This document shows positions 37,701 through 45,339 of a DNA stretch of 64,000 bases, in pieces; the first letter of the stretch is position 1, and every line of letters begins with the position of its first letter. Under the pieces are notes generated by a model. The model saw only the letters and a program-made list of their open reading frames with translations, made no database searches and was not told the origin of the DNA. The position numbers and the translations under genes were made by a program. Source of the DNA: Xiphias gladius (Eukaryota; Chordata; Actinopteri; Istiophoriformes; Xiphiidae); contig NC_053409.1 of the NCBI RefSeq assembly GCF_016859285.1, positions 24,089,476 to 24,153,475 of the forward strand, in the 5' to 3' direction.

Positions 37701-40700
37701 ATGACAGGAACCGAAGGTGAAGGAAAAGGAAGCAAGTTTAAAGTGCCAAAGTTTGGAATATCATTGCCAAAAGCAAAAGGGCCTGAAATTGATTTAAGCT
37801 TATCCAAGAAAGATACAGATGTCAATTTACCAGGGGCTGAGGTCCCAGAAGCACCTGAAATTGATGTTAATCTTGGAAAAGTAGATGTTTCAATTCCAGA
37901 AGCACAGGTGGAGGTTAAAAAACCTGAATTGGAAATTAAAAATTTGCAGTCTGAAAGGGAACTTGATGGACAAAGAAGCAAGTTCAAAATTCCAAAGTTG
38001 GGAATGTCAGTGCCAAAAGTAAAAGGACCTGAAATTGAATTCAGCTTATCAAAGAAAGACATAGACATCACACTACCAGAAGCCAAAGCAGAAGTCAATC
38101 TCCCTGATGTTGAACTAAAAGAACCTTCTGCTAAAGTGGAAGTGGAAGCTCCTGAGACTGAAGCTGAGTTAAGCAGTGTTAAAGGATCACCATCAAAATT
38201 TAAACTGCCAACATTCAAATTCCCCAAATTTGGAGTTGTCACTCCAAATGTCAGTGTTGAAGTACCTGATACAGACAAAGAAATCAAAATTGATGGAGCT
38301 GACATGCACATATCTGCACCACACACAGATGTTGCCGTACCAGAGGTTAAAGCAGAGGTCTATCTACCAGAGGTTGAAGTCAAAGAGACTTCGGGGGTTG
38401 GTGTGATAGAGCAACAGCCAGGTGTTGAGGTAGATGCAAAACTGAAAAAGTCAAGGTTTTCGCTGCCCAGGTTCTCTTTTTCAAAACCAAGTCTTAAGGC
38501 CCCAGAAGTTCAAGATGTGAATGTTGCAATTCCAGAGGGAAAGGTAGAAATGAAAGACGGTGAAGTGGCTATGAAACCACCAGAGGGTGAAGCAGAAGTC
38601 GACGGGAAAGGAAGCATGTTTAAAATACCAAAATTGGCAATCACATCGACAAAGGTAACAGGGCCTGAAATTGATTTCAGTTTATCAAAGAAAGACATAG
38701 ATGTGACAGTACCAGAAGCCAAAGCTGAAGTAAAACTCCCTGTTGTTGAACTGAAAGAACCCTCTGCTGAAATGGAAATCAAATCTCCTGTGACAAAGGA
38801 TAAAGAAGGATCACCATCAAAATTTAAGATGCCGACATTCAAATTACCAAAATTTGGAGGTGGCACTCCAAGTTCCACCATAGAGGTACCTGATATAGAC
38901 AAAGACATCAAAATTGATGGAGCTGACATTAAAATTCCTGAAGAGGTTCTTGAAGCTAACATTGCGGCACCCAGTATTGACACTGAAGGCTCATCAATAG
39001 ATATAAAAAGTACAGGGACTGAACATGAAGAGGAACCTTCTGCCAAAGTGGAAATTAAAGCTCCTGGAATTCAAGTTCAGACAAGTAATCTTGAAGGATC
39101 ACAATCTAAGTTTAAAATGCCAACATTCAAATTACCCAAATTTGGAGGTCCTACTCCACAGGCCAGTGTGGAAGTACCTGATTTGGACAAAGACATTCAA
39201 GTGGAAGGAGCAGATTTACAATTACCAGAAGCAAAAGCTGAAGTCAAACTTCCTGATTTTGAAATCAAAGAGGCTGTGGGTTCAATTTCAGTAACACAGG
39301 TGACAATGGCAGAGAGTGATGAAAAGGTGAAAAAGACAAGCTGGACATTGCCAAAATTTTCATTTTCAAAGACAAGCATTAAGGGCTCTGAAGCTGATGT
39401 CAACCTTGATACCCCAAAAGTTGATGTTACACTACCAGAGGCCGAAACAGAAATACATCCTCCAGATATTGACATCAAAGATTCCTCAAGTATTTCAGTG
39501 GAGGGGGCACCTGCTACAGAACATGATGCCAAGTTGAAAAAGCCAAGGTTTTCATTACCCAAATTTTCATTTTCAAAGCAAAGTACACCAGAGCTTGAAG
39601 TTGATGTCAGTCTCCCAGAAGTTGATGTTTCTCTACCAGAAGGAATTCTGGAAGTCAAACCACCTGAAGTAGAGCTTGAGCCACCAGAAGGGGACGCAGA
39701 ATTAGATGGGCAGGAAAGCAAGTTTAAAATGCCAAAGTTTGGCATTTCAGTGCCAAAAGTAAAAGAGCCTGTAATCGATTTGAGCTTATCAAAGAAAGAT
39801 ATAGATGTCAAACTCCCAGCGGCCAAAGCTGAAGTTCCGCTTCCAGATGTTAAAATAAAACAAACGTCTGCCAAAGTGGAAATTAAAACTCCTGAAACTG
39901 AAGCTCAACCAGGTAATGTTGAAGGATCAGCCTTAAAATTTAAAATGCCAACATTCACATTACCCAAATTTGGAGCTGCTACTCCAAAGGTCAGTGTGCA
40001 AGCACCTGATGTGAACAAAGACATTAAAATTGACGGCGCAAAGCTGGAAGTACCTAAAGAGGGAGCTACAGTGGATGTCGAGGCACCCATCATTGACACT
40101 AAAGGCCTATCTCTAGATGTGAAAGCTAAAGGAAGTGAACTCGAAGGATCAAGAAGCAAGTCTAAAATGCCACATTTAGACATCTCAGTGCCCGAAGTTA
40201 AAGGACCTGAAGTTGATTTAAGTCTATCAAAGAAAGGAGTAGATTTCACATTACCAGAAGCTAAAAGTGAGGTCACACTGCCTAGTGTTGAGGTCAAAGA
40301 ACCTGAAGGTGCCATTTCAGTGCCAGATGAACCTACAGTTGAGGTTGAAGCCAAGTTGAAACGACCAACCTGGACATTTCCAAAATTTTCGTTTTCCAGA
40401 ACAGGTGGTAAATCCCCTGATGTTGATGTCAACCTTGAAACACCCAAAGATGATGTTACATCACCAGAAGCCAAAACAGAAGTCTGTCTACCAGATGTTG
40501 AAGTCAAAGGACCTTTGGGGGTTATTTCAATGGAAGAGCCACCTGCTGCAGAACTTGATGCAAACTTGAAAAAACCTAAATTTTCATTACCTAGATTTTC
40601 TTTTTCAAAGTCAAGTGTTACGGCACCCGAAGACAGCGCTGAGCCTCCACGTGTTGATATTTCTCTTCCAGAAGGAGAAGTAAAAATCAAACAACCAGAT

Positions 40701-42299
40701 ATGGAAATTAAAGCTCCTGAGCTTGAAGAGGAACTTGATGTACAAGGAAGCAAGTTCAAATTGTCAAAGTTTGGCATTGCACTACCAAAAGCAAAAGGAC
40801 CTGAAGTTGATTTAAACGCATCACAGAAAGATGTAGACGTCACACTGCCAGAAGTTAAAGCAGAGGTCAAACTCCCTGAGGTTGAAGTCAAGGAATCTTC
40901 AGCTAGTGTGGAGACTGAAGCAAAGTCAAAAGATGTTGTAGGATCACAATTAAAATTTAAAATGCCGACACTGAAAATGCCGAAATTTGGAGGTGCTACC
41001 TATGATGTCACTGTAGAAGCACCTGATGCAGACAAAGTGGAAGCTGATGGAGCTAAAGTTAAGGAGGATGTTACTCTCAGTATCAAGGCTCCAGCTGTTG
41101 CTATTAAAACCGATACACCCAAAGCAGCAATATTGGATTCTGAAACGCCAAAGACTGAGACTGATGGCTTGGGTCATATATCTCCAAGTAAATTCAAACT
41201 GCCATTATTTAAAATCCCGAAGCTGAGTTTCTCAAGACCCAAACCTGAAGATGAGTGTGCCCCTGGTGATAATGAATGCAAAGAAGATCAGGCAGATATA
41301 GAAGTCAAGCCGGAAGAAGACTCTAAATCACCAAAGTTGACTTTGACATCATTTGGTGAGATCCTCAAGAATATTGATGTGGAATTTGATGTTTCAAAAA
41401 CAGAGAAAGTGGTAGAAAACCTTGAAACCTTAAACAAAGTTCCTGAAACAAGTGAACCCAGTGAAAAGAAGTCAGAGGCAAAGGAAAAGGAGACAAAAAC
41501 CAAGCAAGATACAACCAAAAGTCCTGAGAGGACAGGTTGGTTTAAATTCCCCAAATTTGGACTGTCCTCCCCATCAGAACCTGCCAAGATTTCTGAAAAA
41601 GACAAGTGCAAGGATGAAAAGAGCCCAGTAGCGGAAACAGGGGATGAAGAAATAAGCCCCACCTGTTCTATCCAGTCATCAGATGCCTTTGCTGATATTA
41701 GCTCTACAATGACAAGTGAGCATGTTGGCCTGTCCTTATCCTCTCCAACCAAGGTCACTGTGAAGTACTCTGATCCTGATGCTACTACAGGGCACAGAGA
41801 GCTACACAGCAACATCATTACTTCCACCACGAGGACTGGAATGATCTCGGTTGAGCCCAATTTGCCCGAGAAAATCACCATTCTGTCACCTGGAGTTTCG
41901 TCTTCATCAGAAGACACACTCAGACTGGATTCTGGAAAAATACATGTCGTTACATCAAATATACAAGCAACTCCAGAATCACATCATGCCAAGTTACTAA
42001 CTGCTGTCCAAGTCCAATCAGCTGGAGGCTCCCCCCTGAAATCAGAGGCTAACGAAGCTGCGTCGTGGACTGTTGAAGATTCACAAAGCGGCAAGAGAAC
42101 GGTCTTTGAGAGGCACTTGGTCAGGCAGACATCAAGCGAAAGAAGTGAAAGCAAAGAAACAATCGTTGTGACGAAACATATTACACACATATTTGACTCT
42201 TCTGAGCCCATCTCAGGTGAGACAGCCTCATCCATACAACGACTGAAAGACTCTGTGCACTCTGACAAAATGAGGTTCTTTGATGGAGCTAAGAAGTGA
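21120..42299 (+). CDS. ahnak2: AHNAK2, giant PDZ-containing scaffold protein (spliced, 7 coding exons)
   Basis: Joined exons 21120-21177, 28221-28270, 29240-29350, 30111-30224, 30332-30485, 30821-30981 and 31071-42299 keep one frame throughout and give 3,958 aa. All introns are GT-AG. AHNAK/periaxin proteins are very large submembrane scaffolds linked to costameres, calcium channels and secretion (family knowledge). Identity as AHNAK2 rather than AHNAK or periaxin rests on remembered human AHNAK2: MCDCFH start, EPGAEDD in exon 2, RPRPQGSSPV in exon 3, the PDZ domain (about 115-205), SWPKF and RSHSSSEA (240-260), and a GWFKFPKFGLSS tail near 3705. Between them lie many K/P/V/D/E repeats, KFKMPKFG-(I/L)xMPK-x-KGP. 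Human AHNAK2 is near 5,800 aa, so this copy has fewer repeats. No transmembrane segment or signal peptide is seen. No frameshift is needed anywhere. Confidence 0.93.
21189..21234. repeat. Pyrimidine minisatellite, unit CTCTCTGCT
   Basis: About five imperfect 9-base units (CTCTCTGCT to CTCCCTCTG) directly downstream of the exon 1 donor. Confidence 0.8.
22702..22752. repeat. (GA)n microsatellite
   Basis: GA dinucleotides grading into GGGAGA units, within AHNAK2 intron 1. Arg-Glu dipeptide frames here are artefacts. Confidence 0.9.
24768..25215 (+). repeat. Dispersed repeat, family B copy inside AHNAK2 intron 1
   Basis: Same ordered blocks as 14405-14795, with 'tttgctaattagcgc', 'gtacagctgaggctgatgg', 'tcgccaaagttatta', 'ggggaacacgaa', 'tttcatggcaat', 'gtcgagacatttta', 'gtggcgctagag' and a second 'ctctggggaacacg' block. 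A partial third copy lies at about 28800-28920 in intron 2. Confidence 0.7.
28221..28270 (+). CDS. ahnak2: AHNAK2 coding exon 2
   Basis: A 50-base exon between acceptor AACAG and donor GTGAGC. In frame it reads (G)AGRRLRGPEPGAEDDS. Human AHNAK2 has GRQLQPGEPGAETEDDHS at this place (from memory), so GR-L and EPGAE-DD are conserved. It ends on a codon boundary. Confidence 0.85.
28271..29239 (+). other. ahnak2: AHNAK2 intron 2
   Basis: GT-AG intron of 969 bases. AT-rich, with a T run near 28559-28569 and a partial family-B repeat at about 28800-28920. Nothing else seen. Confidence 0.75.
29240..29350 (+). CDS. ahnak2: AHNAK2 coding exon 3
   Basis: 37 codons, phase 0 at both ends. It includes FTEGERPRPQGSSPVAEYP. 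The core RPRPQGSSPV is identical to my memory of human AHNAK2 exon 3, the strongest single piece of evidence for orthology. Acceptor CTCGCAG, donor GTACAG. Confidence 0.9.
29351..30110 (+). other. ahnak2: AHNAK2 intron 3
   Basis: GT-AG intron of 760 bases with A-rich stretches (29630-29665) and a T-rich tract before the acceptor (30080-30108). No other feature seen. Confidence 0.8.
30111..30224 (+). CDS. ahnak2: AHNAK2 coding exon 4
   Basis: 38 codons, phase 0 at both ends, strongly basic: HRKSRSGKKTKKSG, then SMFEKRLSPKMSKLK. The corresponding human segment is also Arg/Lys-rich but not closely alike. This gives a polybasic linker just ahead of the PDZ domain, possibly for membrane or nuclear targeting (inference). 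The two flanking introns are 760 and 107 bases. Confidence 0.85.
30332..30485 (+). CDS. ahnak2: AHNAK2 coding exon 5, first half of PDZ domain
   Basis: Encodes residues 112-162 plus one base: EVHSPESGVIVKTAKDG, then IYGGGGKAGIFIKEVVPESP and ASKSLKLKEG. GGGK-GIF-(K/R)E is the periaxin/AHNAK2-type carboxylate-binding region, in place of the classical GLGF loop. Acceptor GGCAG, donor GTAGGC. Intron 4 before it is only 107 bases. Confidence 0.93.
30486..30820 (+). other. ahnak2: AHNAK2 intron 5
   Basis: 335-base AT-rich GT-AG intron splitting the PDZ domain. No other feature seen. Confidence 0.85.
30821..30981 (+). CDS. ahnak2: AHNAK2 coding exon 6, second half of PDZ domain
   Basis: Encodes GDQVLSATVYFDNVSYEDA, then IQILEHAQAYKVKLCLKRKP and an acidic tail. 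It matches human AHNAK2 (GDQLLSTTVFFENIKYEDA) and periaxin (YEDA, YKV-FCLKR) better than AHNAK. In periaxin and AHNAK this domain forms intertwined, strand-swapped dimers (established). Donor GTAACT at 30982; intron 6 is 89 bases. Confidence 0.93.
31071..42299 (+). CDS. ahnak2: AHNAK2 giant terminal coding exon 7
   Basis: One uninterrupted 11,229-base reading frame (residues 217-3958 plus TGA at 42297-42299) after acceptor CTCAACAG. Order of parts: SWPKF and RSHSSSEA linker (240-260); an acidic/Lys-rich, weakly repetitive region to about 950; a near-identical 86-residue array (954-1641); diverged composite repeats to about 3390; a unique tail with GWFKFPKFGLSSP (3705 onward) and an S/T-rich end containing ITSTTRTGMI and NLPEK, comparable to human VTSAARTELI and LPEQ (from memory). 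Single giant repeat-coding last exons are typical of AHNAK, AHNAK2 and periaxin. Confidence 0.96.
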   Translation, partial: EEELYAPEIREQGKTKRRGDARISWPKFPSFGKGRKSHFTRSHSSSEADEQRKLELSPTTSDTESPIKSQNALKGKKRHKIKLSVLTKKSRISSSEDQDTEAPTTGQISGDIYQTASEMHSPEGPESLSGEMPEVYVTEDLKVVEDLGLDQNDQELTEPQTAQHKVELISIDSTLKTADLTLALADQESTSGIKSHDEKKKEKERSELKMKILGKDKSQETDAKAKATPKRLKTLGASIEKADQPENEKSDVIPDLESHTELQENQLTLDTNTQIISTESSRAKSVITQMEMSAPKVELDSSDVTLIQKSPQKGEGKTKKGKDTKQKQETKTSPTFKLPKIGLSDIATEENIQKIHVNVEEFPIKTEQLEIEGIELKGDPCDRLSKSSRSRTQLLKREDIEIPGMEGMSMTTTVKRIKEPKAVLTGHYEEIQAETVQLSIDVDSVKEAVSKLPGFKLPKIDTSGVPIPEEITVIDANAQRISVKTPTKVVDTKTKHEAHFTRFDIRASPEITKTTVKLPKITPEDLTSEELLIDTKADFTKPEKEYKTKPKQSDKEIKTEVYKREDIIIPGKESAQEVAILQAQKTEKTQYTEGITSEYESAATFSPKESDKKSKKTRITMPSFGIAKPDIRIPDIRIDLPKQNLSEQKCGAIRGERTILPQEVKTSKTESELKNLKLDSTKPKADISFPEIRGEVKDGGSEEHTSKMAKFGAVTPDISVNIDGAEIKILERDVDGQGSKFKMPDFGISMPKVKGPDFDLSFSEKNVDVALPEAKAEVKLPEAPDSDSTLGSVDVSIPVQKVEVEKPGLEIKPLQTEGELDGEGSKFKMPKFGIKMPKIKGTEFDLSLSKKDIDVTLPEAKAGVKLTDAPEVDVALGSVDVSIPEQKVEVEKPELEIKPLQTGGELDGQGSKFKMPKFGIKMPKIKGPEFDLSLSKKDVDVTLPESKAGVKLPEAPEIDASVGNIDVSIPEQKVEVEKTELEITPLQTEGELDGQGRKFKMPKFGIKMPKIKGPEFDLSLSKKDVDVTLPEAKAEVRLPEAPEVDVTLGSVDVSIPEQKVGVEKPELEITPLQTEGGLGGKGSKFKMPKLGIKMPKIKGPDFDLSLSKKDVDVTLPEAKAEVKLPEAHEVDVTLGSVDVSIPEQKVEVEKPELEIKPLQTDGELDGQGSKFKMPKLGIKMPKIKGPDFDLSLSKKDVDVTLPEAKAEVKLPEAPEVDVTLGSVDVSIPEQKVEFEKPELEITPLQTGGELDGQGSKFKMPKFGIKMPKIKGPDFDLSLPKKDTDVTLPEAKAEVKLPEAPEVDVTIGSVDVSIPEQKVEVEKPGLEIKPLQTECEIDGQGSKFKMPKFGIKMPKIKGPEFDLSLSKKDEDVTLPEAKAEVRLPEAPEVDVTLGSVDVSIPEQKVGVQKPELEIKSPQIEGELDGQGRKFKMPKLGITMQKVKGPEIDFSLSKKDVDVTLPEANAEVNLPEAELKDPSAKVEITAPEFKGAEKDAEGSPSKFKMPTFKFPKFGAATPNVSVEISSKTKDIKLPETQLKSSEDVETAVDITGTNINIEGPSLDGKTTAAELEGKGSKFKMPKFGISLPKVKGPESDLSLSKKEIDVILPEAEADVKLPDVEHTEPGIKVEVKAPETAVQQQDVEVSPSKFKMPTFKLPKFGFGTPNVSVEVPDMDKDVKINGAEINTPEEGPAVNIVVPSIDIEGSSLDVKTPGAEHEGKGSKFKMPHFGFSMSKAKGPKIDLGPPKKDVDVTLPEAKADVKLPEVDLGKVDVSIPEAKMEVPEAEVDGKLSVAHTTALEMKPPECEGEMDGHGGKFKIPKFGIKMPKVKGPEIDLSLSKKDADIKLPEKKADVKLSEPDLGKADVSLPELTMEVKKPELEMQAMQTEGSIPEQKMEVEKPELNIKPLQTEVEPEGQGSKFKMPKFGMSMPKIKGPEFHLGFPKKDVDVTLLEAKADIQLPDAELKEPSAKVELKASQIEAEAKDKEGSPSKFKMPNLSFSMPKVKGPAIDLSLSKKDTDITLTDDKAEVKLPEAPKIDVSLGKAEVLIPDAKAEVKKPKVQIKPLQTDIEPEGQGSKFKMPKFGITVPKVKGPGIDLSLSKKDVDVTLPEAKAEVKLPDVELKDPSAKVETKASEIEAQLGHVEGPTSKFKLPTFKLPKFGAATPNVSAEVPDMDKDIKADGAGLTIPKDGTTVDTAALNIDTKVPSIDVKMTGTEGEGKGSKFKVPKFGISLPKAKGPEIDLSLSKKDTDVNLPGAEVPEAPEIDVNLGKVDVSIPEAQVEVKKPELEIKNLQSERELDGQRSKFKIPKLGMSVPKVKGPEIEFSLSKKDIDITLPEAKAEVNLPDVELKEPSAKVEVEAPETEAELSSVKGSPSKFKLPTFKFPKFGVVTPNVSVEVPDTDKEIKIDGADMHISAPHTDVAVPEVKAEVYLPEVEVKETSGVGVIEQQPGVEVDAKLKKSRFSLPRFSFSKPSLKAPEVQDVNVAIPEGKVEMKDGEVAMKPPEGEAEVDGKGSMFKIPKLAITSTKVTGPEIDFSLSKKDIDVTVPEAKAEVKLPVVELKEPSAEMEIKSPVTKDKEGSPSKFKMPTFKLPKFGGGTPSSTIEVPDIDKDIKIDGADIKIPEEVLEANIAAPSIDTEGSSIDIKSTGTEHEEEPSAKVEIKAPGIQVQTSNLEGSQSKFKMPTFKLPKFGGPTPQASVEVPDLDKDIQVEGADLQLPEAKAEVKLPDFEIKEAVGSISVTQVTMAESDEKVKKTSWTLPKFSFSKTSIKGSEADVNLDTPKVDVTLPEAETEIHPPDIDIKDSSSISVEGAPATEHDAKLKKPRFSLPKFSFSKQSTPELEVDVSLPEVDVSLPEGILEVKPPEVELEPPEGDAELDGQESKFKMPKFGISVPKVKEPVIDLSLSKKDIDVKLPAAKAEVPLPDVKIKQTSAKVEIKTPETEAQPGNVEGSALKFKMPTFTLPKFGAATPKVSVQAPDVNKDIKIDGAKLEVPKEGATVDVEAPIIDTKGLSLDVKAKGSELEGSRSKSKMPHLDISVPEVKGPEVDLSLSKKGVDFTLPEAKSEVTLPSVEVKEPEGAISVPDEPTVEVEAKLKRPTWTFPKFSFSRTGGKSPDVDVNLETPKDDVTSPEAKTEVCLPDVEVKGPLGVISMEEPPAAELDANLKKPKFSLPRFSFSKSSVTAPEDSAEPPRVDISLPEGEVKIKQPDMEIKAPELEEELDVQGSKFKLSKFGIALPKAKGPEVDLNASQKDVDVTLPEVKAEVKLPEVEVKESSASVETEAKSKDVVGSQLKFKMPTLKMPKFGGATYDVTVEAPDADKVEADGAKVKEDVTLSIKAPAVAIKTDTPKAAILDSETPKTETDGLGHISPSKFKLPLFKIPKLSFSRPKPEDECAPGDNECKEDQADIEVKPEEDSKSPKLTLTSFGEILKNIDVEFDVSKTEKVVENLETLNKVPETSEPSEKKSEAKEKETKTKQDTTKSPERTGWFKFPKFGLSSPSEPAKISEKDKCKDEKSPVAETGDEEISPTCSIQSSDAFADISSTMTSEHVGLSLSSPTKVTVKYSDPDATTGHRELHSNIITSTTRTGMISVEPNLPEKITILSPGVSSSSEDTLRLDSGKIHVVTSNIQATPESHHAKLLTAVQVQSAGGSPLKSEANEAASWTVEDSQSGKRTVFERHLVRQTSSERSESKETIVVTKHITHIFDSSEPISGETASSIQRLKDSVHSDKMRFFDGAKK
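33282..35345 (+). repeat. ahnak2: Eight-unit coding tandem array, period exactly 258 bp (86 aa)
   Basis: The phrase G-S/R-K-F-K-M-P begins at 33282, 33540, 33798, 34056, 34314, 34572, 34830, 35088 and again at 35346, every step being exactly 258 bases. Each unit runs KFKMPKFGIKMPKIKGP, DLSLSKKD-DVTLPEAKA, EVKLPEAPEVDV, LGSVDVSIPEQKVEVEKP, then ELEI-PLQT-GELDG. Most differences between units are single-base changes. No indels occur between units, so the array is probably kept uniform by unequal exchange or conversion. Confidence 0.95.
35346..41240 (+). repeat. ahnak2: Diverged composite repeats of AHNAK2 (three module types)
   Basis: Downstream of the regular array the protein alternates three related modules. 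Type A: GSKFKMPKFGI-x-PK-KGPEIDLSLSKKD. Type B: SPSKFKMPTFKLPKFG, then TPNVSVEVPD-DKDIKIDGA. Type C: KLKKPRFSLPKFSFSK, then a short acidic VDVSLPE stretch. Spacing is irregular (for example A at 35346 then 35787). All share a basic FKMPKF core followed by an acidic PEVDV strand-like segment. Confidence 0.85.
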
Positions 42300-43090
42300 G
42301 TTGAAGTTTAACTTACCAATCATAGGAAAGAATTTATTAGTCCTCAGGTGTTAACTTCGATCTCTGGTGTTAATAAGCTTGTAACCGAGTGCCCTTACTG
42401 CATATTATGACAGGGCTTCAACAAATATCTTTGCTTATGGTACAGAACTAAATTAAGCCATGTCTTTTGCTTATCAAACCTTATCAACCTCTTTGTGGTT
42501 TCATAGTTTTTAATGTACAATTTTGATCCGAGTCACTCGTGCTCTTATTAATCCGATGAAAACCAACAGTGCATTTCATTTACCAACGGTTGATGCAAAA
42601 ATCTGAACAAGACTGCTGCAAAAATCGATCAATGTTACTGACATTCCATAATATTTTTTACAATAATTTACACTGTAAAGTACAGAGTAGGGAACGCCTT
42701 AAATACCATAGTGCAGTATGTATGCCACAAAAAGGAATATGCACATGTATCACCAAGATATTCTTGTTGCTGTAGCTAAAATGTAAAGAAACAATAGCAA
42801 TGCAAAGCTGAAATGACACGCTTACGATCAAACACGACAAGTGTTACTGCTGCAACCATATTTTTAGTAATACTTTGCTACTCAGAACCTAATTTGCTAC
42901 TATAAAATTATCACATCCTATTTTCTTTCAATATCACTGTACAAAGTGGAAATATTGAACAGGCTGTGTAAATAGCTTTTATTGACCTCTGGAGTTTTAT
43001 TTGATTACTGCTCCTGTTTGTATCCTAATAGGCTTTAACTCAACGTGTTTGCACAGTTATACACAATAAATATTATAATACGCAAAAAAT
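42300..43090 (+). terminator. ahnak2: AHNAK2 3' UTR and polyadenylation signal
   Basis: AT-rich non-coding sequence after the stop codon, with a canonical AATAAA at 43065-43070 preceded by TGTA-type words. Cleavage would fall near 43080-43090. No other coding exon follows. Confidence 0.7.
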
Positions 43091-43614
43091 GTGTCTGAAC
43101 CTGATGAGAGATCTGTTTTTTAGGTCACAGCTTTTGGCGTGTGACCACAGGTGTGTTGTTGTTGTTGTTTTTTTTCTTCCTGTTTAGTCTGTTTAATTTG
43201 ATTTATGGAATTAAGTCAAATGCTGTGAAATTTTAGTTCACAAATTTTAAAATAACACATACTTTTTAGTGCAATCAAATGCGTCAAAGTGGACTGAAAA
43301 TTATTCTGTTTTACCAGGGGGAAAAAATGAGAGGAAATTGTTTTGTTTGTTTTTTGTTGTTTTTTTTTTTTTTAATAAGACGTGTTGTTACTAAAAAAAC
43401 AAAACAGAACAACAACCAAAACCAACTCAACATAAGGTTATCATCTCACGACCACACAGCATCGAGCCAGGAGGCGTCGATGCGCATGTCTTTGCACACT
43501 AGAGGGAGACACAGTTCAAGTGCGCCTGTACCTTCACTGTGCTCTTGGGATGAAATAAACCTCTGCTCTAGCTTGGTGACAAAAATCAGCACATTTCCTC
43601 GTAGGCAGCGGCGT

Positions 43615-43790
43615 AAAGTAACTTAATACAGTCACTGGACTCTGGTACAATTTCGGGGAAACTGTACCTGAGTATTTCCATTTAACACCGCTCTGTACCG
43701 CTACTCCGCCACATTTCAGATGGAAATATTGTACTTTTTTTTACTACTTACTGTTTATTGGACAGCCACAGTTACTTTTTAAAATTAAGG
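43615..43790 (+). repeat. Dispersed repeat, family C (5' part)
   Basis: Blocks 'acctgagtatttccattt', 'ccgctactccgccacattt' and 'atggaaatattgtactttttt' are the usual 5' portion of the TACTT-rich family. The 3' portion is represented at 44550-44980. Confidence 0.55.
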
Positions 43791-44549
43791 TTTTACACAC
43801 AAAACATAAAAATACGACGCTTTGTCACAAATCCGGCCACTAAACATCAGGCAAACCGCAATCTTAATTCGATGATAGGATTGAATAATGATAATCATGG
43901 CGGCTGTAATTATTCTGTTTATCATGTCGTTGTGTTACATTTCGCACTGCTCACAGCAACGTTAGAGGCTTAGCTGCTGTTTGACGGCTAACGCTGCAGA
44001 ACCCTTCACTAACTTTACTTAAACGTTATAAACGTAAGACATAAAAAATAACAAAAAAACAAAAAAAACAGAGTCGACATCTTCCTGTGCCTGTAAGTTC
44101 AAGTCTTACGGGGTAAAACGTTGCGAATTACCTGAAAAATTCGGCCGCTAACGCTTCGGAAAATGTCAAAACCGTTAACGGCTGCTCGGTCCACTTCTGA
44201 TCAGGTGCCGCCTTCACGCCCTCCTCGTAAATTCCTGCTTCCTGATGGACCGACGCAAGCGATCGGACGTAGCGGGTCGCGAGGCGACGCCGGAGTCGCC
44301 CCTTCTCTGACTGCGCGCGTGTTCACCGGGGAACGAGACTCCCCAGGTATGAATCCAGAGCTTCGGCACTCAGCTATGGCAAACCGTGGCCCAGTAACAC
44401 CAACGTGAACACGGATGGAGGGGCCACTGGCCCGGGACGTGACGCCCGGTTAAGAGACGTGAAGGGGACGCAGAGAGACAGAAAACGATCCCAACAGAAC
44501 GAGGCAGAACGAGGAAAGCGAGACATGCAAAACTGCCACAGAGACCGTT

Positions 44550-44980
44550 TTCTGCTACTTTACACTTCTACAACATCACATTTCGTTACTCTGCAGCTTC
44601 ACATTACTAACACAAAATAAAATCAACCAATTAATTCTGATGTATTATAATAATAATTATTATTATTGTTATTGTTATTATTATAGGATAAGATAAGACT
44701 TTCTTGATCTGCAGGGGTCAATTCGCAAGCAGCAGTATATAAAGTTATTCAAATGAGCTCCAACTTTACCTGCTGCAACATTAAGGTGATGAGCACGTTA
44801 ATGCAACAATAGTATAATACACATTATTCTGAAATGGGCCATTTTGCAATAATGAGTGCTGTCACTTCAGGTACTTTAAGTATGTCCCGATGTTTTACTT
44901 ACATTTTACATACCTACATTGTGTTATTGCTACGTTTACTTAAGTAAAACATCTGAGCCCTTTCTTCCAACACTGAGAGA
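44550..44980 (+). repeat. Dispersed repeat, family C copy
   Basis: Ordered blocks 'tgctactttacacttctaca', 'tttacctgctgcaacatta', 'gggccattttgcaataatg', 'cttacattttacata' and the end 'ctttcttccaacactgag' are shared with 11440-11870. An internal ATT-rich microsatellite lies at about 44645-44690. Confidence 0.65.
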
Positions 44981-45339
44981 GACGCAAAAATGACCGGAGA
45001 GAGAAGCAGAACGACCATAAAAAGACGTGACTGGGGTCCCACCTGTCTGTCCAGGTGAAAATACACCTGGTTAATTATGTGTTCCTCTGCTCTCCGAAGA
45101 TACGTCTTCGTGACTCTGGCTGGGTGTATTTGCTCTTTTGTTTTTTCCGCACTGGAAGGTGCACGTTTTGCAAAATACCCGTGTCTTGCAATCCCATGAC
45201 ACGGAAATGAAAATAAAGCGAACTAACTAACTAAAACTTCAGACAGCTGCCCACGGATAAATAAATGGTATTCTTAATTTAAATAAAAAGAAAACACACT
45301 GAAAACACGTGGGATGTGTTTTCATGTCCCCTGGAAAAC

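Larger units (their letters stand above)
43091..45330. other. Intergenic DNA between ahnak2 and the lbh-like gene
   Basis: Contains T/A homopolymers (43357-43373), family-C repeat pieces (43615-43790 and 44550-44980) and a GC-richer patch at 44150-44460 whose open frame (44163-44408) has no known domain. An AAT/ATT-rich run lies at about 44645-44690. Confidence 0.55.

Noticed and set aside
44085..44115. T-arm-like GTAAG-TTCAAGT-CTTAC that could suggest a tRNA
   Set aside because: A 5-bp stem and 7-base loop are present, but the preceding 60 bases are A-rich with no D-arm, anticodon arm or acceptor stem.
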